A stretch of 64,000 bases of DNA from an uncultured Buttiauxella sp. (GTDB taxonomy: Bacteria > Pseudomonadota > Gammaproteobacteria > Enterobacterales > Enterobacteriaceae): positions 86,005 through 150,004 of the forward strand of contig CAMLJN010000009.1 of NCBI GenBank assembly GCA_946480445.1. The letters are read 5' to 3'. The notes beneath the pieces are model-generated. The model was given only the letters and a program-made list of their open reading frames with translations. It was not told the DNA's origin and did not search any database. Shown in pieces: positions 37,656-46,968 of this stretch. The translations under genes were made by a program, and so were the position numbers. How positions within the stretch are numbered: position 1 is the stretch's first letter; every line of letters begins with the position of its first letter.

Positions 37656-38726
37656 TCAGGATTCAGGGAAAATCCAGACGTGCTTTTCGGGTAACGTCAG
37701 GCGGCAATGCTGCGGATCGCGAACCTCACTGCCGTAAGCGCGGATGACAAAATCGTCTCCCGCGGTGCGGAACAAATATTCCCAGCGGTCGCCAAGATAC
37801 ATGCTGGTCAGCAGCGGCAGTTCCAGCTGATTTTCAGCGGGGCCGTCTGCCAGCACGACGCGTTCCACACGAATAACAGCCGTTGCATTCTGCCCGTTTT
37901 CCACGCCGTCACCGGCCTGGCCCCAAAGCGCCCAGCCGTTTCCTTCGATACGGGCTTTCCCTTCCCGGACTTCGGTCACCTTTCCTTGCAGGCGGTTATT
38001 GCTGCCCATAAATTCTGCGGTAAACAGGGTTTCCGGTGAACCGTACATTTCCTGCGGCGTGCCTTGCTGCTCGATTTTGCCGTTATTGAGCAGCAGAATG
38101 CGATCGGAAATGGCCATCGCTTCATTCTGATCGTGTGTGACCATCAGTGCCGACAGGCCAAGTTTAACAATCAGTTCGCGCAGAAAGACGCGGGCTTCTT
38201 CACGGAGCTTGGCATCCAGGTTCGACAGCGGCTCATCGAGCAGAATAACGGGCGGGTTGTAGACCAGCGCGCGGCCAATTGCCACGCGCTGTTGCTGGCC
38301 ACCGGAAAGCTGATGCGGGTGGCGTTTACCAAGATGCCCTAGCCCCAGCTGGTCCAGCACATCCTGAACCCGACGGGTGATTTCCGCCGCGGCCACTTTG
38401 CGCAGTTTCAGCGGGTACGCCACGTTTTCAAATACGGTTTTGTGTGGCCATAGCGCATAAGACTGGAACACCAGCCCAAGATTACGTTCTTCCGCGGGAA
38501 TTTCACTGCGCGGCGTGCCGTCATAGACCTTGTTTTTGCCGATGACTATCGTGCCCTGGGTGGGCTTTTCCAGTCCGGCAACGGCGCGCAGCAGGGTCGT
38601 TTTTCCGCTGCCGGAAGGCCCGAGCAGCGAGACGACTTCCCCGCGTTTCAGGTTCATGGAAACGCCTCTGAGCACCGGATTATCGCCGTAGGTTAAGTGC
38701 AGATTGTCGACCGATAGTTCAATCAT
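37656..38726 (-). CDS. ABC importer ATPase (FbpC/PotA type)
   Basis: The 356-residue ATPase has Walker A GPSGSGKT (36-43), Q-loop Gln88, signature LSGGQ (140-144), Walker B ILLDEP (161-166), the H-loop in VTHDQNEA, and a C-terminal TOBE regulatory domain (about 240-356). It powers the permease encoded just upstream, which it overlaps by eight bases. Families of this type import ferric iron, polyamines, 2-aminoethylphosphonate or sugar phosphates, so the substrate is open. The frame upstream of ATG 38726 is an out-of-phase extension into the permease gene. Confidence 0.9.
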   Translation of the reverse strand: MIELSVDNLHLTYGDNPVLRGVSMNLKRGEVVSLLGPSGSGKTTLLRAVAGLEKPTQGTIVIGKNKVYDGTPRSEIPAEERNLGLVFQSYALWPHKTVFENVAYPLKLRKVAAAEITRRVQDVLDQLGLGHLGKRHPHQLSGGQQQRVAIGRALVYNPPVILLDEPLSNLDAKLREEARVFLRELIVKLGLSALMVTHDQNEAMAISDRILLLNNGKIEQQGTPQEMYGSPETLFTAEFMGSNNRLQGKVTEVREGKARIEGNGWALWGQAGDGVENGQNATAVIRVERVVLADGPAENQLELPLLTSMYLGDRWEYLFRTAGDDFVIRAYGSEVRDPQHCRLTLPEKHVWIFPES

Positions 38727-40488
38727 GTAATTTGACTCCGAAACGAAGGGCAATACCCAGACCCACCACGACCAGCAGGATGTTAATAAAGGAGAGGGCG
38801 GCGACAATATCAATGGCACCGGCCGCCCACAGAGAAACCAGCATCGAGCCGATGGTTTCCGTGCCCGGTGAAAGCAGATACACGCCGGTGGAATATTCAC
38901 GCTCGAAAATCAGGAACATCAACAGCCACGAGCCAATCAGGCCATAGCGTGACAAGGGAATGGTCACGTGGCGGGTGATTTGTCCCCGCGTGGCCCCGGT
39001 GCTGCGCGCCGCTTCTTCCAGCTCCGGGCCGACCTGGAGCAGCGTCGAGGAAATCAGCCTCAGGCCGTAGGCCATCCACACCACGGTATACGCCAGCCAG
39101 ACGCTGAAAATCGTGCTGCGCAGCGAACGCAGCCAGACCACCAGGTTATCGCGCAGCCACAGCGACCAGGGCATCCCGGACAGCCAGCCGGATTGCAGCG
39201 CGTTATCGAGCCACATCGGCAGGAACAGGAAGACCCACAGGAACGCCAGACCGGCGAGCAGGCCGGGAACCGCCCGAGGAACCAGCACGCTGTAGTCGAG
39301 GAAGCGGGTAATATTGTCGGGCTTGCGGTGCATGGCGATGCCAATAAACAGATAGCAGGCAACGGCCAGCGCGCCGCCGATGACGCCAATCGCCATTGAG
39401 TTGACTATCGCGCGCAGCAGGTTTGGCTGCGCCCAGATGGTGCGGAAGGTATTGAGCGATAGCTCATCCCAGAGGGAAACGCCGACGCCCCAGTTAGAGA
39501 TAAACGCGCGCAGAATCACGCCAATCAGCGGAACGCCGATAGTGACGGTCAGCCAGAATGCCACTACCGCACCGGCTACCCAGCGCCATTTTCCCAACGG
39601 TAAAGCGCGCGCCTGCGATGCCTTACCTTTAACCGTCACGAAGCGGTTGGCGGTGCGCATCAGGCGGCGTTGCAGCATGACCAGCGGAATGGTGATACAA
39701 ATCAGCACCACGGCAACCGCCGCCATCAGATGATAGGAGGGGGTACCGAGCTTATTGGTAAGCTGGTACAGATAGGTCGCCAGCACCATGTTGCCTTCCG
39801 GATCGCCCAGCACCAGCATCAGCCCAAAGACCTCCAGCCCGAGGAAGAACAGCAGAACCACGGCGTAAAGAATCGACGGGCGAACCATCGGCAGGCTGAC
39901 CGCGGTCATCACCTGTAACGGAGAAGCACCGGCGGTACGTGCGGCCTCTTCCACGTCGGACCCGACGCTGCGCAATGCCGAAGAGATGTAGAGATAGGCG
40001 TGCGGGACATGCGTCAGACCGGCGATAACCACGATGCTGGACATGTCGTAGATATTCCAGGGGACGAAGCCAACGATCGCCTGCGCCCACAGCGAGAAGA
40101 AGCCCACAGGCCCTGCGGCAACCACATAGCCAAACCCCAGCACCATCGGCGAAACAAAAATCGGCACCAGGATAAGCGGCTCAATCACGCGTCGGCCGGG
40201 CAGGTCGGTGCGCACCATCAGAAAGGCCAGAATACCGCCGAGGGGGATGGCAATGGCCACCAGGCCGAACGCCAGGATAAAGCCGCTCTTCAGCGCCTTA
40301 TAAAAGTCCGGGTCGGTAAAAATGAAGCCAAAGGACTCAAGGCTCCACTCTTTTGACGGGGAGAAAAACGGCGCGGAGAAGAAACTTTGTATCACGATAA
40401 ACGACAGCGGAATGTAGATAACCAGCGCGGTTATCAACACGACGATGCCGCGTGGCAGGCTCTGCCACTTTCTGCGCAATGTACTCAT
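38719..40488 (-). CDS. ABC importer double permease (FbpB type)
   Basis: The 589-residue protein holds two fused permease halves (about 15-285 and 305-585), each with about six membrane helices and an EAA loop (EEAARTAGASPLQVM in the first, EEAARSTGATRGQIT in the second). The fused form is typical of ferric-iron/FbpB- and AfuB-like importers. ATG 40488 (MSTLRRKW) is preferred over the in-frame TTG 40509. It lies between the binding-protein gene and the ATPase gene in one operon. Confidence 0.9.
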   Translation of the reverse strand: MSTLRRKWQSLPRGIVVLITALVIYIPLSFIVIQSFFSAPFFSPSKEWSLESFGFIFTDPDFYKALKSGFILAFGLVAIAIPLGGILAFLMVRTDLPGRRVIEPLILVPIFVSPMVLGFGYVVAAGPVGFFSLWAQAIVGFVPWNIYDMSSIVVIAGLTHVPHAYLYISSALRSVGSDVEEAARTAGASPLQVMTAVSLPMVRPSILYAVVLLFFLGLEVFGLMLVLGDPEGNMVLATYLYQLTNKLGTPSYHLMAAVAVVLICITIPLVMLQRRLMRTANRFVTVKGKASQARALPLGKWRWVAGAVVAFWLTVTIGVPLIGVILRAFISNWGVGVSLWDELSLNTFRTIWAQPNLLRAIVNSMAIGVIGGALAVACYLFIGIAMHRKPDNITRFLDYSVLVPRAVPGLLAGLAFLWVFLFLPMWLDNALQSGWLSGMPWSLWLRDNLVVWLRSLRSTIFSVWLAYTVVWMAYGLRLISSTLLQVGPELEEAARSTGATRGQITRHVTIPLSRYGLIGSWLLMFLIFEREYSTGVYLLSPGTETIGSMLVSLWAAGAIDIVAALSFINILLVVVGLGIALRFGVKLHD

Positions 40489-40573
40489 AGTCGATCCCAG
40501 GTTTAGCAATCCTGAACGGTCAAATCAGGTCAGAGGAGGGGAGGTGCACGCCGTCGGACGCGCACCCCGACTG

Positions 40574-41659
40574 CTATTTCTGAGCGGCTTCGCGCCACTG
40601 TTTGATGTAATCCAGACGTTTTTTGGGCTGTAAATATTCCAGCAGGCTTTCGTCAACCGGAATTGGCTTGAGCGCCTTACCTAACATTTTGGTCATCCCG
40701 TCAATGTCGTTTTTACCTTCGATGTCGTTGCGCAGGGAGGGAATATCAGCCTGGTTTGCCAGAATGCTCTGGCCTTTTTCAGACAGCACATAGTCCAGCC
40801 ACAGCCTTGCGGCGTTGCTGTTTTTCGCCTGCTGGCTGATAAAGGAAACGCGGGACAGGACCAGGGTGTAATCTTTCGGATAAGAGATACCGAGCGACGG
40901 ATCCGTTTTCGCGCGAGCTTCCGCATAAGAACCGAGGATATTGAAGCCAATCAGGTTTTCGCCGGAGGAGACTCGTTCCATCATCGTGCCGGTGGAAGAC
41001 TGCACGGCTAAACCGCCTTTGGCGACGTCAGCCAGCGTTTTGAAGTAGTCAGGATCGGCTTTGGAATCCTGCACGGAAAGCATAAAGCCGAGGCCTGATT
41101 TTTCGATGTCGTAAGTGGTGACTTTTTTACTGAACTTATCGGCCTGGCTGGCAATCAGTTTCGCCAGCGCCGTATGGGAATCAGGGACTTCACCCGCAGG
41201 GATCTGGCGTTTGTTATAGATAAACACCACCGGCTCGTAGGTTGTGCCGTAGGCGCGGTCTTGCCACACGGCCCATTTTGGCAGCTGAAGCTGTTCGGGG
41301 GATTTATACGGCTGGGCATAATCCGTCGCAAGCTTCAGGGCGGTGTCCATAGATGAACTCCACACCACATCACCGCTGGAGCCGCCTGCCGCCTGTTCGC
41401 TGATATAACGGTTATAGAGTTCGGTACTGTTCATATCGTTATATTCAACTTTAATACCCGGATAAGCGGCCTCAAACCCCTGAATCAGGGGGCCTGCGGC
41501 TTTGGTATCGGTGGTGGAATAGATAATGACTTTGCCTTCTTTGGTCGCCGCATCGACGATTTTTTGATAGTCCCCGGGATAGCCCTGAGGTAATGCCGCG
41601 TGGGCGCAGGTGGAGAAGACAGCGGTAGCAATCAGTGGGATATATAATTTATTTAACAT
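40574..41659 (-). CDS. ABC importer periplasmic binding protein
   Basis: The 361-residue protein has a signal peptide ending STCAHA and a type II solute-binding fold of the FbpA/AfuA/PhnS-like group (KVIIYSTTDTKAAGPLIQGFEAAYPG, then MNSTELYNRY and AAGGSSGDVVWSSSMD). I see no unmistakable adjacent Tyr pair used for iron in FbpA, so iron is not proven. It is the first gene of the importer operon, about 85 bases before the permease. The neighbouring two-component system probably controls it. Confidence 0.88.
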   Translation of the reverse strand: MLNKLYIPLIATAVFSTCAHAALPQGYPGDYQKIVDAATKEGKVIIYSTTDTKAAGPLIQGFEAAYPGIKVEYNDMNSTELYNRYISEQAAGGSSGDVVWSSSMDTALKLATDYAQPYKSPEQLQLPKWAVWQDRAYGTTYEPVVFIYNKRQIPAGEVPDSHTALAKLIASQADKFSKKVTTYDIEKSGLGFMLSVQDSKADPDYFKTLADVAKGGLAVQSSTGTMMERVSSGENLIGFNILGSYAEARAKTDPSLGISYPKDYTLVLSRVSFISQQAKNSNAARLWLDYVLSEKGQSILANQADIPSLRNDIEGKNDIDGMTKMLGKALKPIPVDESLLEYLQPKKRLDYIKQWREAAQK

Positions 41660-41788
41660 TGTTTTAACCTATGGCTACGTTTGAGAAACTAAAAATCAAC
41701 ATAGCGCATGGCGTCCGGCAAACAACAGGCTAAACTTTTTATCTTCCTGAAGTGTGACTGGCGGCGTTTTTTGGGCAATTAACACCAT

Positions 41789-41827
41789 AAAAACCGCGCG
41801 AGGGGATCACCGCCCGGCGGTTTTTTT
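41789..41827 (-). terminator. Terminator of the response regulator operon
   Basis: AAAAACCGC (41789-41797) pairs with GCGGTTTTT (41817-41825) around a 19-base loop. The stem includes the last codons of the regulator gene, and T residues follow on the minus strand. Confidence 0.5.
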
Positions 41828-42508
41828 GCGGTATAGCCGACGTGGGTGCCCGATATTCCCGTACTGCATCTCGACCGAGATAAAACCCGTCTCCACGCAA
41901 TATTCCAGATACCGACGGCCCGTCGTCTTACTGATTCCGGCTTCTGCGACAATCTCCTCCACCGACCAGCTCACGTCTGGCCCGGCCGTAAAAACGCCCT
42001 GCACCAGCGCCAGCGTTTTGGGTTCAATTCCTTTTAAAGAAGGGGTGGGAGGGATATCGCTGCTGGCGCGGTTAAACAGCCGATCCAGCGCCTGCTGATC
42101 CACAACCTTTACATGGCGCAGAGTTTCAACCAGCTGCATAAAGCGTTCGAGCGAACTGCGCAGGCGATGAAACGACACCGGCTTAATGATGTAGTCGAAT
42201 GCGCCGCTGCGCATCGCGTGGCTACAGGTTTGCATGTCGCTGGCGGCGGTGATGAAGATCACTGAGCAATCAAAGCTTTTCAGCAACGGGTCATCGAGCA
42301 GATCCACGCCCTGGCCATCCGGCAAAAAGTTGTCGAGCAGTACCAGCCGCGGTTGATGCCGCTGAAGCAAAGAACGCGCCTGCTCGAGGGTTGCAGCGAT
42401 GCCGGCGACGTGCAGATGAAAATGCTGTTCGATAAAATCGCGATGCAGACCGGCCAGGTACGGCTCATCTTCCACAATAACGACATTCAGTGCGCTGTTA
42501 TGACTCAT
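41807..42508 (-). CDS. Response regulator of the CitB/DcuR family
   Basis: The 233-residue protein has a receiver domain (1-125) with the acidic pair Glu13/Asp14 (VEDEP), phosphoacceptor Asp59 (LLDNFLPDG), Thr87 and Lys109 (YIIKPV), and a C-terminal DNA-binding domain with a helix-turn-helix (VEEIVAEAGISKTTGRRYLEY). This is the layout of CitB, DcuR and MalR regulators. Its start overlaps the sensor kinase gene by 11 bases. The likely target is the importer operon just downstream. Confidence 0.93.
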   Translation of the reverse strand: MSHNSALNVVIVEDEPYLAGLHRDFIEQHFHLHVAGIAATLEQARSLLQRHQPRLVLLDNFLPDGQGVDLLDDPLLKSFDCSVIFITAASDMQTCSHAMRSGAFDYIIKPVSFHRLRSSLERFMQLVETLRHVKVVDQQALDRLFNRASSDIPPTPSLKGIEPKTLALVQGVFTAGPDVSWSVEEIVAEAGISKTTGRRYLEYCVETGFISVEMQYGNIGHPRRLYRKKTAGR

Positions 42509-44153
42509 GGGCTAATCCTGCGGCGGTAGGGGGTGAAAGCGGGATAAAAACGGAAAATATTGTCCCACGCGGCGAATTGTCAGTGATTTCGATGCTGCCT
42601 CCGGCCTGGCGAACGTAACCGGCGACGAGAAAAAGACCAATGCCATGCTCCGATCCCCCCCACTCGTGGGGGCCGGACGGCTTGCTCGTCACACCCTGCT
42701 CAAAAATGAAGGGCTTGAGTGCGGCATCCACGCCGTTGCCCCGATCGGCCACTTCAATCAGCAGCTCCTGATTCCTGTCTGAAATATACAGTTCCACGGG
42801 CATAACGGGGGCAGGGGTCTGTAATGTGGCGTCCACGGCGTTATCCAGCAAATTTCCGATGATCGACATCAGTTCGGTTTCGCCGATTGCCGCCGGGAGG
42901 TGGGTTAACTGGCAGGCGGGATCGAAGCTAAGCTCAATCCCTTTTTCCCGTGCGCCGACGTATTTACCCAGCAGCAGGCCGCACAGGGCGGGGGACGTAA
43001 AGCGTGAGGAGACAAAATCCAGCACCGCTTGCGCGCCTTCAGACTGCATCTCGATATAACGCAGCGCATCGTCATAACGCCGCATTTGCAACAGCCCGGC
43101 CAGCGTGGCGGTCCAGTTCAGCTGTTCGTGACGCATCATACGCAGCGTATCAGCGTAGCGCTTCACCTGGCTTAACTGGCTGCTGAGCGTATTGATATCA
43201 TTCTTATCGCGGAAGCTGAAAACCCAACCCCCCTGGCAGCCCTCTTCCAGTTCGATAGGGACACGGTTAACGATCACCTGTCGCTGATTTAACACGCTTA
43301 TTTGATCGTGATGGCTAGTGTCCGTTGCCGCCACTTCCGGGATGAGCAACGTGGTCGGTACCTGTACAACTTCTGCAAGCGGTTTCCCGAGCAGGTCGTT
43401 TTCCTGCTGGGGTAGATTGAGCATCTCGCGTGCGGCACGGTTAATTAAGATCAGCTGCTGTGCAGCGTTGATGGCAAAAACACCCTCGTACATGGCTTCG
43501 AGTAAGGCTTTCTGTTGCAGCACCAGCTGCGCGATAGCTTTTGGCTCCAGCCAGAACATTTGTTTCCTGACGTTACGGCTGACAAGCCATGAAAAAACAA
43601 ACAGCGCAAACAGCAGCAGCAGGCCATAGAAACCCGCCTGCCAGAGGAGGCGGGCATTGATAGTGTTAATATACGAGGTGAGATAACCGACGGAGACAAT
43701 GCCGATCACCTGATGTTCGGCATTGAGAATCGGGGCTTTGCTGCGTAATGAAACGCCGATGCTCCCCTGGCGCACCGAAATAATGGTTTTCCCTTGCAGC
43801 ACCCCGGCATTATCCCCGCCTATCATCGGTAAATTAAGACGTTCCGGCGATTGCGAGTGATAGAGATGGTTTTCGTGCACGTCACCGATCACGATATAGC
43901 TGGCATCACTCTGGTTACGCAGCGGCTGGATCAGGCGGGCTATGCCGGTGATGTCCCTGGCCGCCACTTTTTCCACCAGACCCGGCATCAGGGCTATTTG
44001 ACTGGCCTGCACGCGGGCGCGCTGCCCGAGGTCATGGTGGAGCTGCCGGTCGATGAAATGAAAGGCAATAGCGCCCAGCACGACCAGCAGCAGGCAGGAA
44101 AAGAGAACCAGCGCGAGGAACAGCTTCATCTGAAAAGTTAATCTGTGCTTCAT
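42498..44153 (-). CDS. Sensor histidine kinase of the CitA/DcuS family
   Basis: The 551-residue kinase has a first membrane helix (about 10-32), a periplasmic PAS-like sensor domain (33-170), a second helix (172-192), a cytoplasmic PAS domain (about 210-315), a dimerisation helix with phospho-acceptor His342 (MRHEQLNW) and an ATPase domain with the N box NLLDNAVDA and G boxes near GGSEHGIGLFLV. The layout is that of CitA/DcuS, which sense carboxylates. The region that reads R-Y-S-H-P in DcuS reads L-Y-H-S-Q-S-P here, so the ligand may differ. ATG 44153 is chosen because it gives a short cytoplasmic N-terminus. Confidence 0.93.
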   Translation of the reverse strand: MKHRLTFQMKLFLALVLFSCLLLVVLGAIAFHFIDRQLHHDLGQRARVQASQIALMPGLVEKVAARDITGIARLIQPLRNQSDASYIVIGDVHENHLYHSQSPERLNLPMIGGDNAGVLQGKTIISVRQGSIGVSLRSKAPILNAEHQVIGIVSVGYLTSYINTINARLLWQAGFYGLLLLFALFVFSWLVSRNVRKQMFWLEPKAIAQLVLQQKALLEAMYEGVFAINAAQQLILINRAAREMLNLPQQENDLLGKPLAEVVQVPTTLLIPEVAATDTSHHDQISVLNQRQVIVNRVPIELEEGCQGGWVFSFRDKNDINTLSSQLSQVKRYADTLRMMRHEQLNWTATLAGLLQMRRYDDALRYIEMQSEGAQAVLDFVSSRFTSPALCGLLLGKYVGAREKGIELSFDPACQLTHLPAAIGETELMSIIGNLLDNAVDATLQTPAPVMPVELYISDRNQELLIEVADRGNGVDAALKPFIFEQGVTSKPSGPHEWGGSEHGIGLFLVAGYVRQAGGSIEITDNSPRGTIFSVFIPLSPPTAAGLAHES

Positions 44154-44884
44154 ACGACCTGCTGCGGGACAAACATACACGTCGAATCAGCCTATCATGT
44201 GAACCTGAACTCAACGCAGGGTATAACCTCCAAAGTTAAACCGCCGTCACCAATCCTGGGCTTTAGCATGCCGGAAGAACGGCATGTTGCAGGGGAAATA
44301 GAATTAAGTCCCACTTAACATTGCGACTTAAGATATTACTGCGATCTTATCAATAATGTTCTCCTTATCGTTATTATTATTAAGTTAAAATGGCGCACGC
44401 CGCGTGCTTTGACGCGGGGTTGTCATTTATTAAAGGCGGCTTAAACTTAAATGAAATGAAGTCAGATTAAGGATGATTAATAGCGTGGTTAAGTATTCAT
44501 GCCGTGAATGCGTTTGTCTTGATATATATCCTCATTCAATGTTTTAGCAGCATTTAATTTATTCTGTAGTGAAAAGCCAGGGTGAATACGGATGGCGGCC
44601 TTATAAATCAATGGGATATTTCTTAAGTAATATTTTCTTTGTTGAGGGTTTATTTAAATATAACTAATTGATATTTATATAAAAATTAGGTTTATTTACT
44701 TGTCTGAACTCTTTCTTAAGCGATCGAATAATCTTAAAAAAACAAATTTTTTGACCCTGGGCATTTAATTACCCTTCTTCCAATGGTAATTTGTCTTAAA
44801 AATGCATTTCAATTCCAAAAATTCAAAGCAAATAAAGCCTCTTTATTTGCCGTTATTCCATGTACGCATTAAAAGGAGTTGCTT
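44154..44884. other. AT-rich intergenic region upstream of the T6SS genes
   Basis: About 730 bases with no credible gene. The half next to tssB is very AT-rich, typical of H-NS-bound T6SS promoters (inference). A hairpin CATGCCG (44267-44273) / CGGCATG (44280-44286) is present. I found no clear sigma-54 site. Confidence 0.6.
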
Positions 44885-45379
44885 GTGTCAAATTCGTTCC
44901 AGAATGAGATCCCCAAGGCCCGCGTCAATATCAAACTTGATCTGCATACCGGTGGCGCACAAAAGAAAGTTGAATTACCCCTGAAGCTGGTGGTGATGGG
45001 CGATTACAGTAACGGCCGTGAACAGCGCCCGCTGTCCGAACGTGAAAAGGTCAATATCAACAAGAATAACTTTAACAGCGTGCTGGCGGATTTCTCGCCG
45101 TCGCTGAACCTCAGCGTAGAAAACACCCTCGCAGGCGATGGTTCGGAGGAAAACGTCAGCCTCTCTTTTCGTGAAATGAAAGACTTTGAGCCTGAGCAGG
45201 TCGCCCGCCAGATCCCACAGCTGCGCGCCATGCTGGCCATGCGCAACCTGCTGCGCGACCTGAAATCCAACCTGCTGGACAACGTTACTTTCCGCAAAGA
45301 GCTGGAAAGCATTCTCAAAGATCCTTCTCTTAGCGAAGAGCTGCGTGACGAACTGAATGCCCTGGCGCCGAAGGCGTAA
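44885..45379 (+). CDS. tssB: T6SS sheath small subunit TssB
   Basis: The 164-residue protein is the VipA/TssB small sheath subunit (core VELPLKLVVMGDYSNG, PLSEREKVNINKNNFN). With TssC it builds the contractile sheath around the Hcp tube. GTG 44885 follows AAAAGGAGTTGCTT; an in-frame TTG six bases earlier is less likely because it lies within the ribosome binding site. First gene of the T6SS operon in this window, 36 bases before tssC. Confidence 0.95.
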   Translation: MSNSFQNEIPKARVNIKLDLHTGGAQKKVELPLKLVVMGDYSNGREQRPLSEREKVNINKNNFNSVLADFSPSLNLSVENTLAGDGSEENVSLSFREMKDFEPEQVARQIPQLRAMLAMRNLLRDLKSNLLDNVTFRKELESILKDPSLSEELRDELNALAPKA

Positions 45380-45414
45380 TTCCTCCCATAACGGACCCAT
45401 GCGAGATAATGCTT

Positions 45415-46956
45415 ATGTCAGTCAACACTGAAACCACTTCTGCCTCACAGACTACCGTCCTTGAACGCCCGGAAGCAGGGGGCGTATACGCTTCTTTATT
45501 TGAAAAAATCAACCTGACGCCGGTTGCCCAGCTGGGCGATCTGAATGACTTCCAGGACGGCTCGGCTTTAGCCGACGTGACGGCTGACCAGCGTGTGACC
45601 GCCGCCGTGCAGGTGTTCCTCGAGCGCCTGAAGCAGTCGGGCCAGACGGTTGAGCGCCTGGACAAAACCCTGCTCGACCACCACATTGCGGAGCTGGACT
45701 ACCAGATCAGCCGTCAGCTGGACGCGGTCATGCACCACGAAGCCTTCCAGCAGGTTGAATCCGCCTGGCGCGGCCTGAAATCGCTGGTGGATCGCACTGA
45801 CTTCCGCCAGAACGTAAAAATTGAAGTGCTGGACGTCGCCAAAGACGCGCTGCGTCAGGACTTCGAAGACAGCCCTGAAATCATTCAGACCGGCCTTTAC
45901 TACCACACTTACATCCAGGAATACGATACCCCGGGCGGCGAGCCAATCGGCGCGGTGATTTCCAACTATGAGTTTGACGCCTCCGCGCAGGACGTGGCGC
46001 TGCTGCGTAATATCTCCAAAGTTTCGGCTTCTGCCCATATGCCATTCATCGGCTCCGTCGGGCCTAAATTCTTCCTGAAAGACTCGATGGAAGAAGTGGC
46101 GGCCATCAAAGACATCGGCAACTACTTTGACCGCGCGGAATACATCAAATGGAAATCCTTCCGCGATTCCGATGATGCCCGCTATATCGGCCTGACCATG
46201 CCGCGCGTACTTGGTCGTCTGCCTTATGGTCCGGATACCGTGCCGGTGCGCAGCTTTAACTATGTGGAAGAAGTGAAAGGCCCGGATCATGAAAAATATC
46301 TGTGGACCAACGCTTCGTTCGCGTTCGCGGCCAACATGGTTAAAAGCTTCATTAAAAACGGCTGGTGCGTGCAAATCCGTGGCCCGCAGGCGGGCGGGGC
46401 GGTGACCGATCTGCCAATCCACCTCTACGATCTCGGCACCGGCAATCAGGTGAAAATCCCGAGTGAGGTGATGATCCCGGAAACCCGCGAGTTTGAATTC
46501 GCAAGCCTGGGCTTTATCCCGCTGTCGTACTACAAAAACCGCGACTACTCCTGCTTCTTCTCCGCCAACTCCGCGCAGAAGCCAGCCCTGTACGACACAG
46601 CAGATGCCACGGCCAACAGCCGCATCAACGCACGCTTACCGTACATCTTCCTGCTGTCGCGTATCGCCCACTACCTGAAGCTTATTCAGCGTGAAAACAT
46701 CGGTACCACCAAAGACCGCCGTCTGCTGGAACTGGAGCTGAATACCTGGGTCCGCAGCCTGGTCACCGAAATGACCGATCCGGGCGACGATCTGCAGGCT
46801 TCCCACCCGCTGCGCGATGCGAAAGTGACCGTGGAAGACATCGAAGACAACCCGGGCTTCTTCCGTGTGAAGCTGTACGCCGTCCCACACTTCCAGGTGG
46901 AAGGCATGGACGTCAACCTGTCGCTGGTCTCGCAGATGCCGAAGGCGAAAGCGTAA
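45415..46956 (+). CDS. tssC: T6SS sheath large subunit TssC
   Basis: The 513-residue VipB/TssC protein forms the outer, ClpV-accessible part of the sheath. Conserved parts include LDHHIAELDYQISRQLDAVMHHEAFQ-like residues near 85, WRGLKSLVDRTDFR and the C-terminal VEDIEDNPGFFRVKLYAVPHFQVEGM. Length is standard for the family. A second in-frame ATG at 45409 is possible. Confidence 0.97.
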   Translation: MSVNTETTSASQTTVLERPEAGGVYASLFEKINLTPVAQLGDLNDFQDGSALADVTADQRVTAAVQVFLERLKQSGQTVERLDKTLLDHHIAELDYQISRQLDAVMHHEAFQQVESAWRGLKSLVDRTDFRQNVKIEVLDVAKDALRQDFEDSPEIIQTGLYYHTYIQEYDTPGGEPIGAVISNYEFDASAQDVALLRNISKVSASAHMPFIGSVGPKFFLKDSMEEVAAIKDIGNYFDRAEYIKWKSFRDSDDARYIGLTMPRVLGRLPYGPDTVPVRSFNYVEEVKGPDHEKYLWTNASFAFAANMVKSFIKNGWCVQIRGPQAGGAVTDLPIHLYDLGTGNQVKIPSEVMIPETREFEFASLGFIPLSYYKNRDYSCFFSANSAQKPALYDTADATANSRINARLPYIFLLSRIAHYLKLIQRENIGTTKDRRLLELELNTWVRSLVTEMTDPGDDLQASHPLRDAKVTVEDIEDNPGFFRVKLYAVPHFQVEGMDVNLSLVSQMPKAKA

Positions 46957-46968
46957 TCGGGAGCAGGG

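Noticed and set aside
45568..46422. A 284-codon antisense frame within tssC
   Set aside because: Shadow of the highly biased tssC coding strand; no start signal and no family resemblance.
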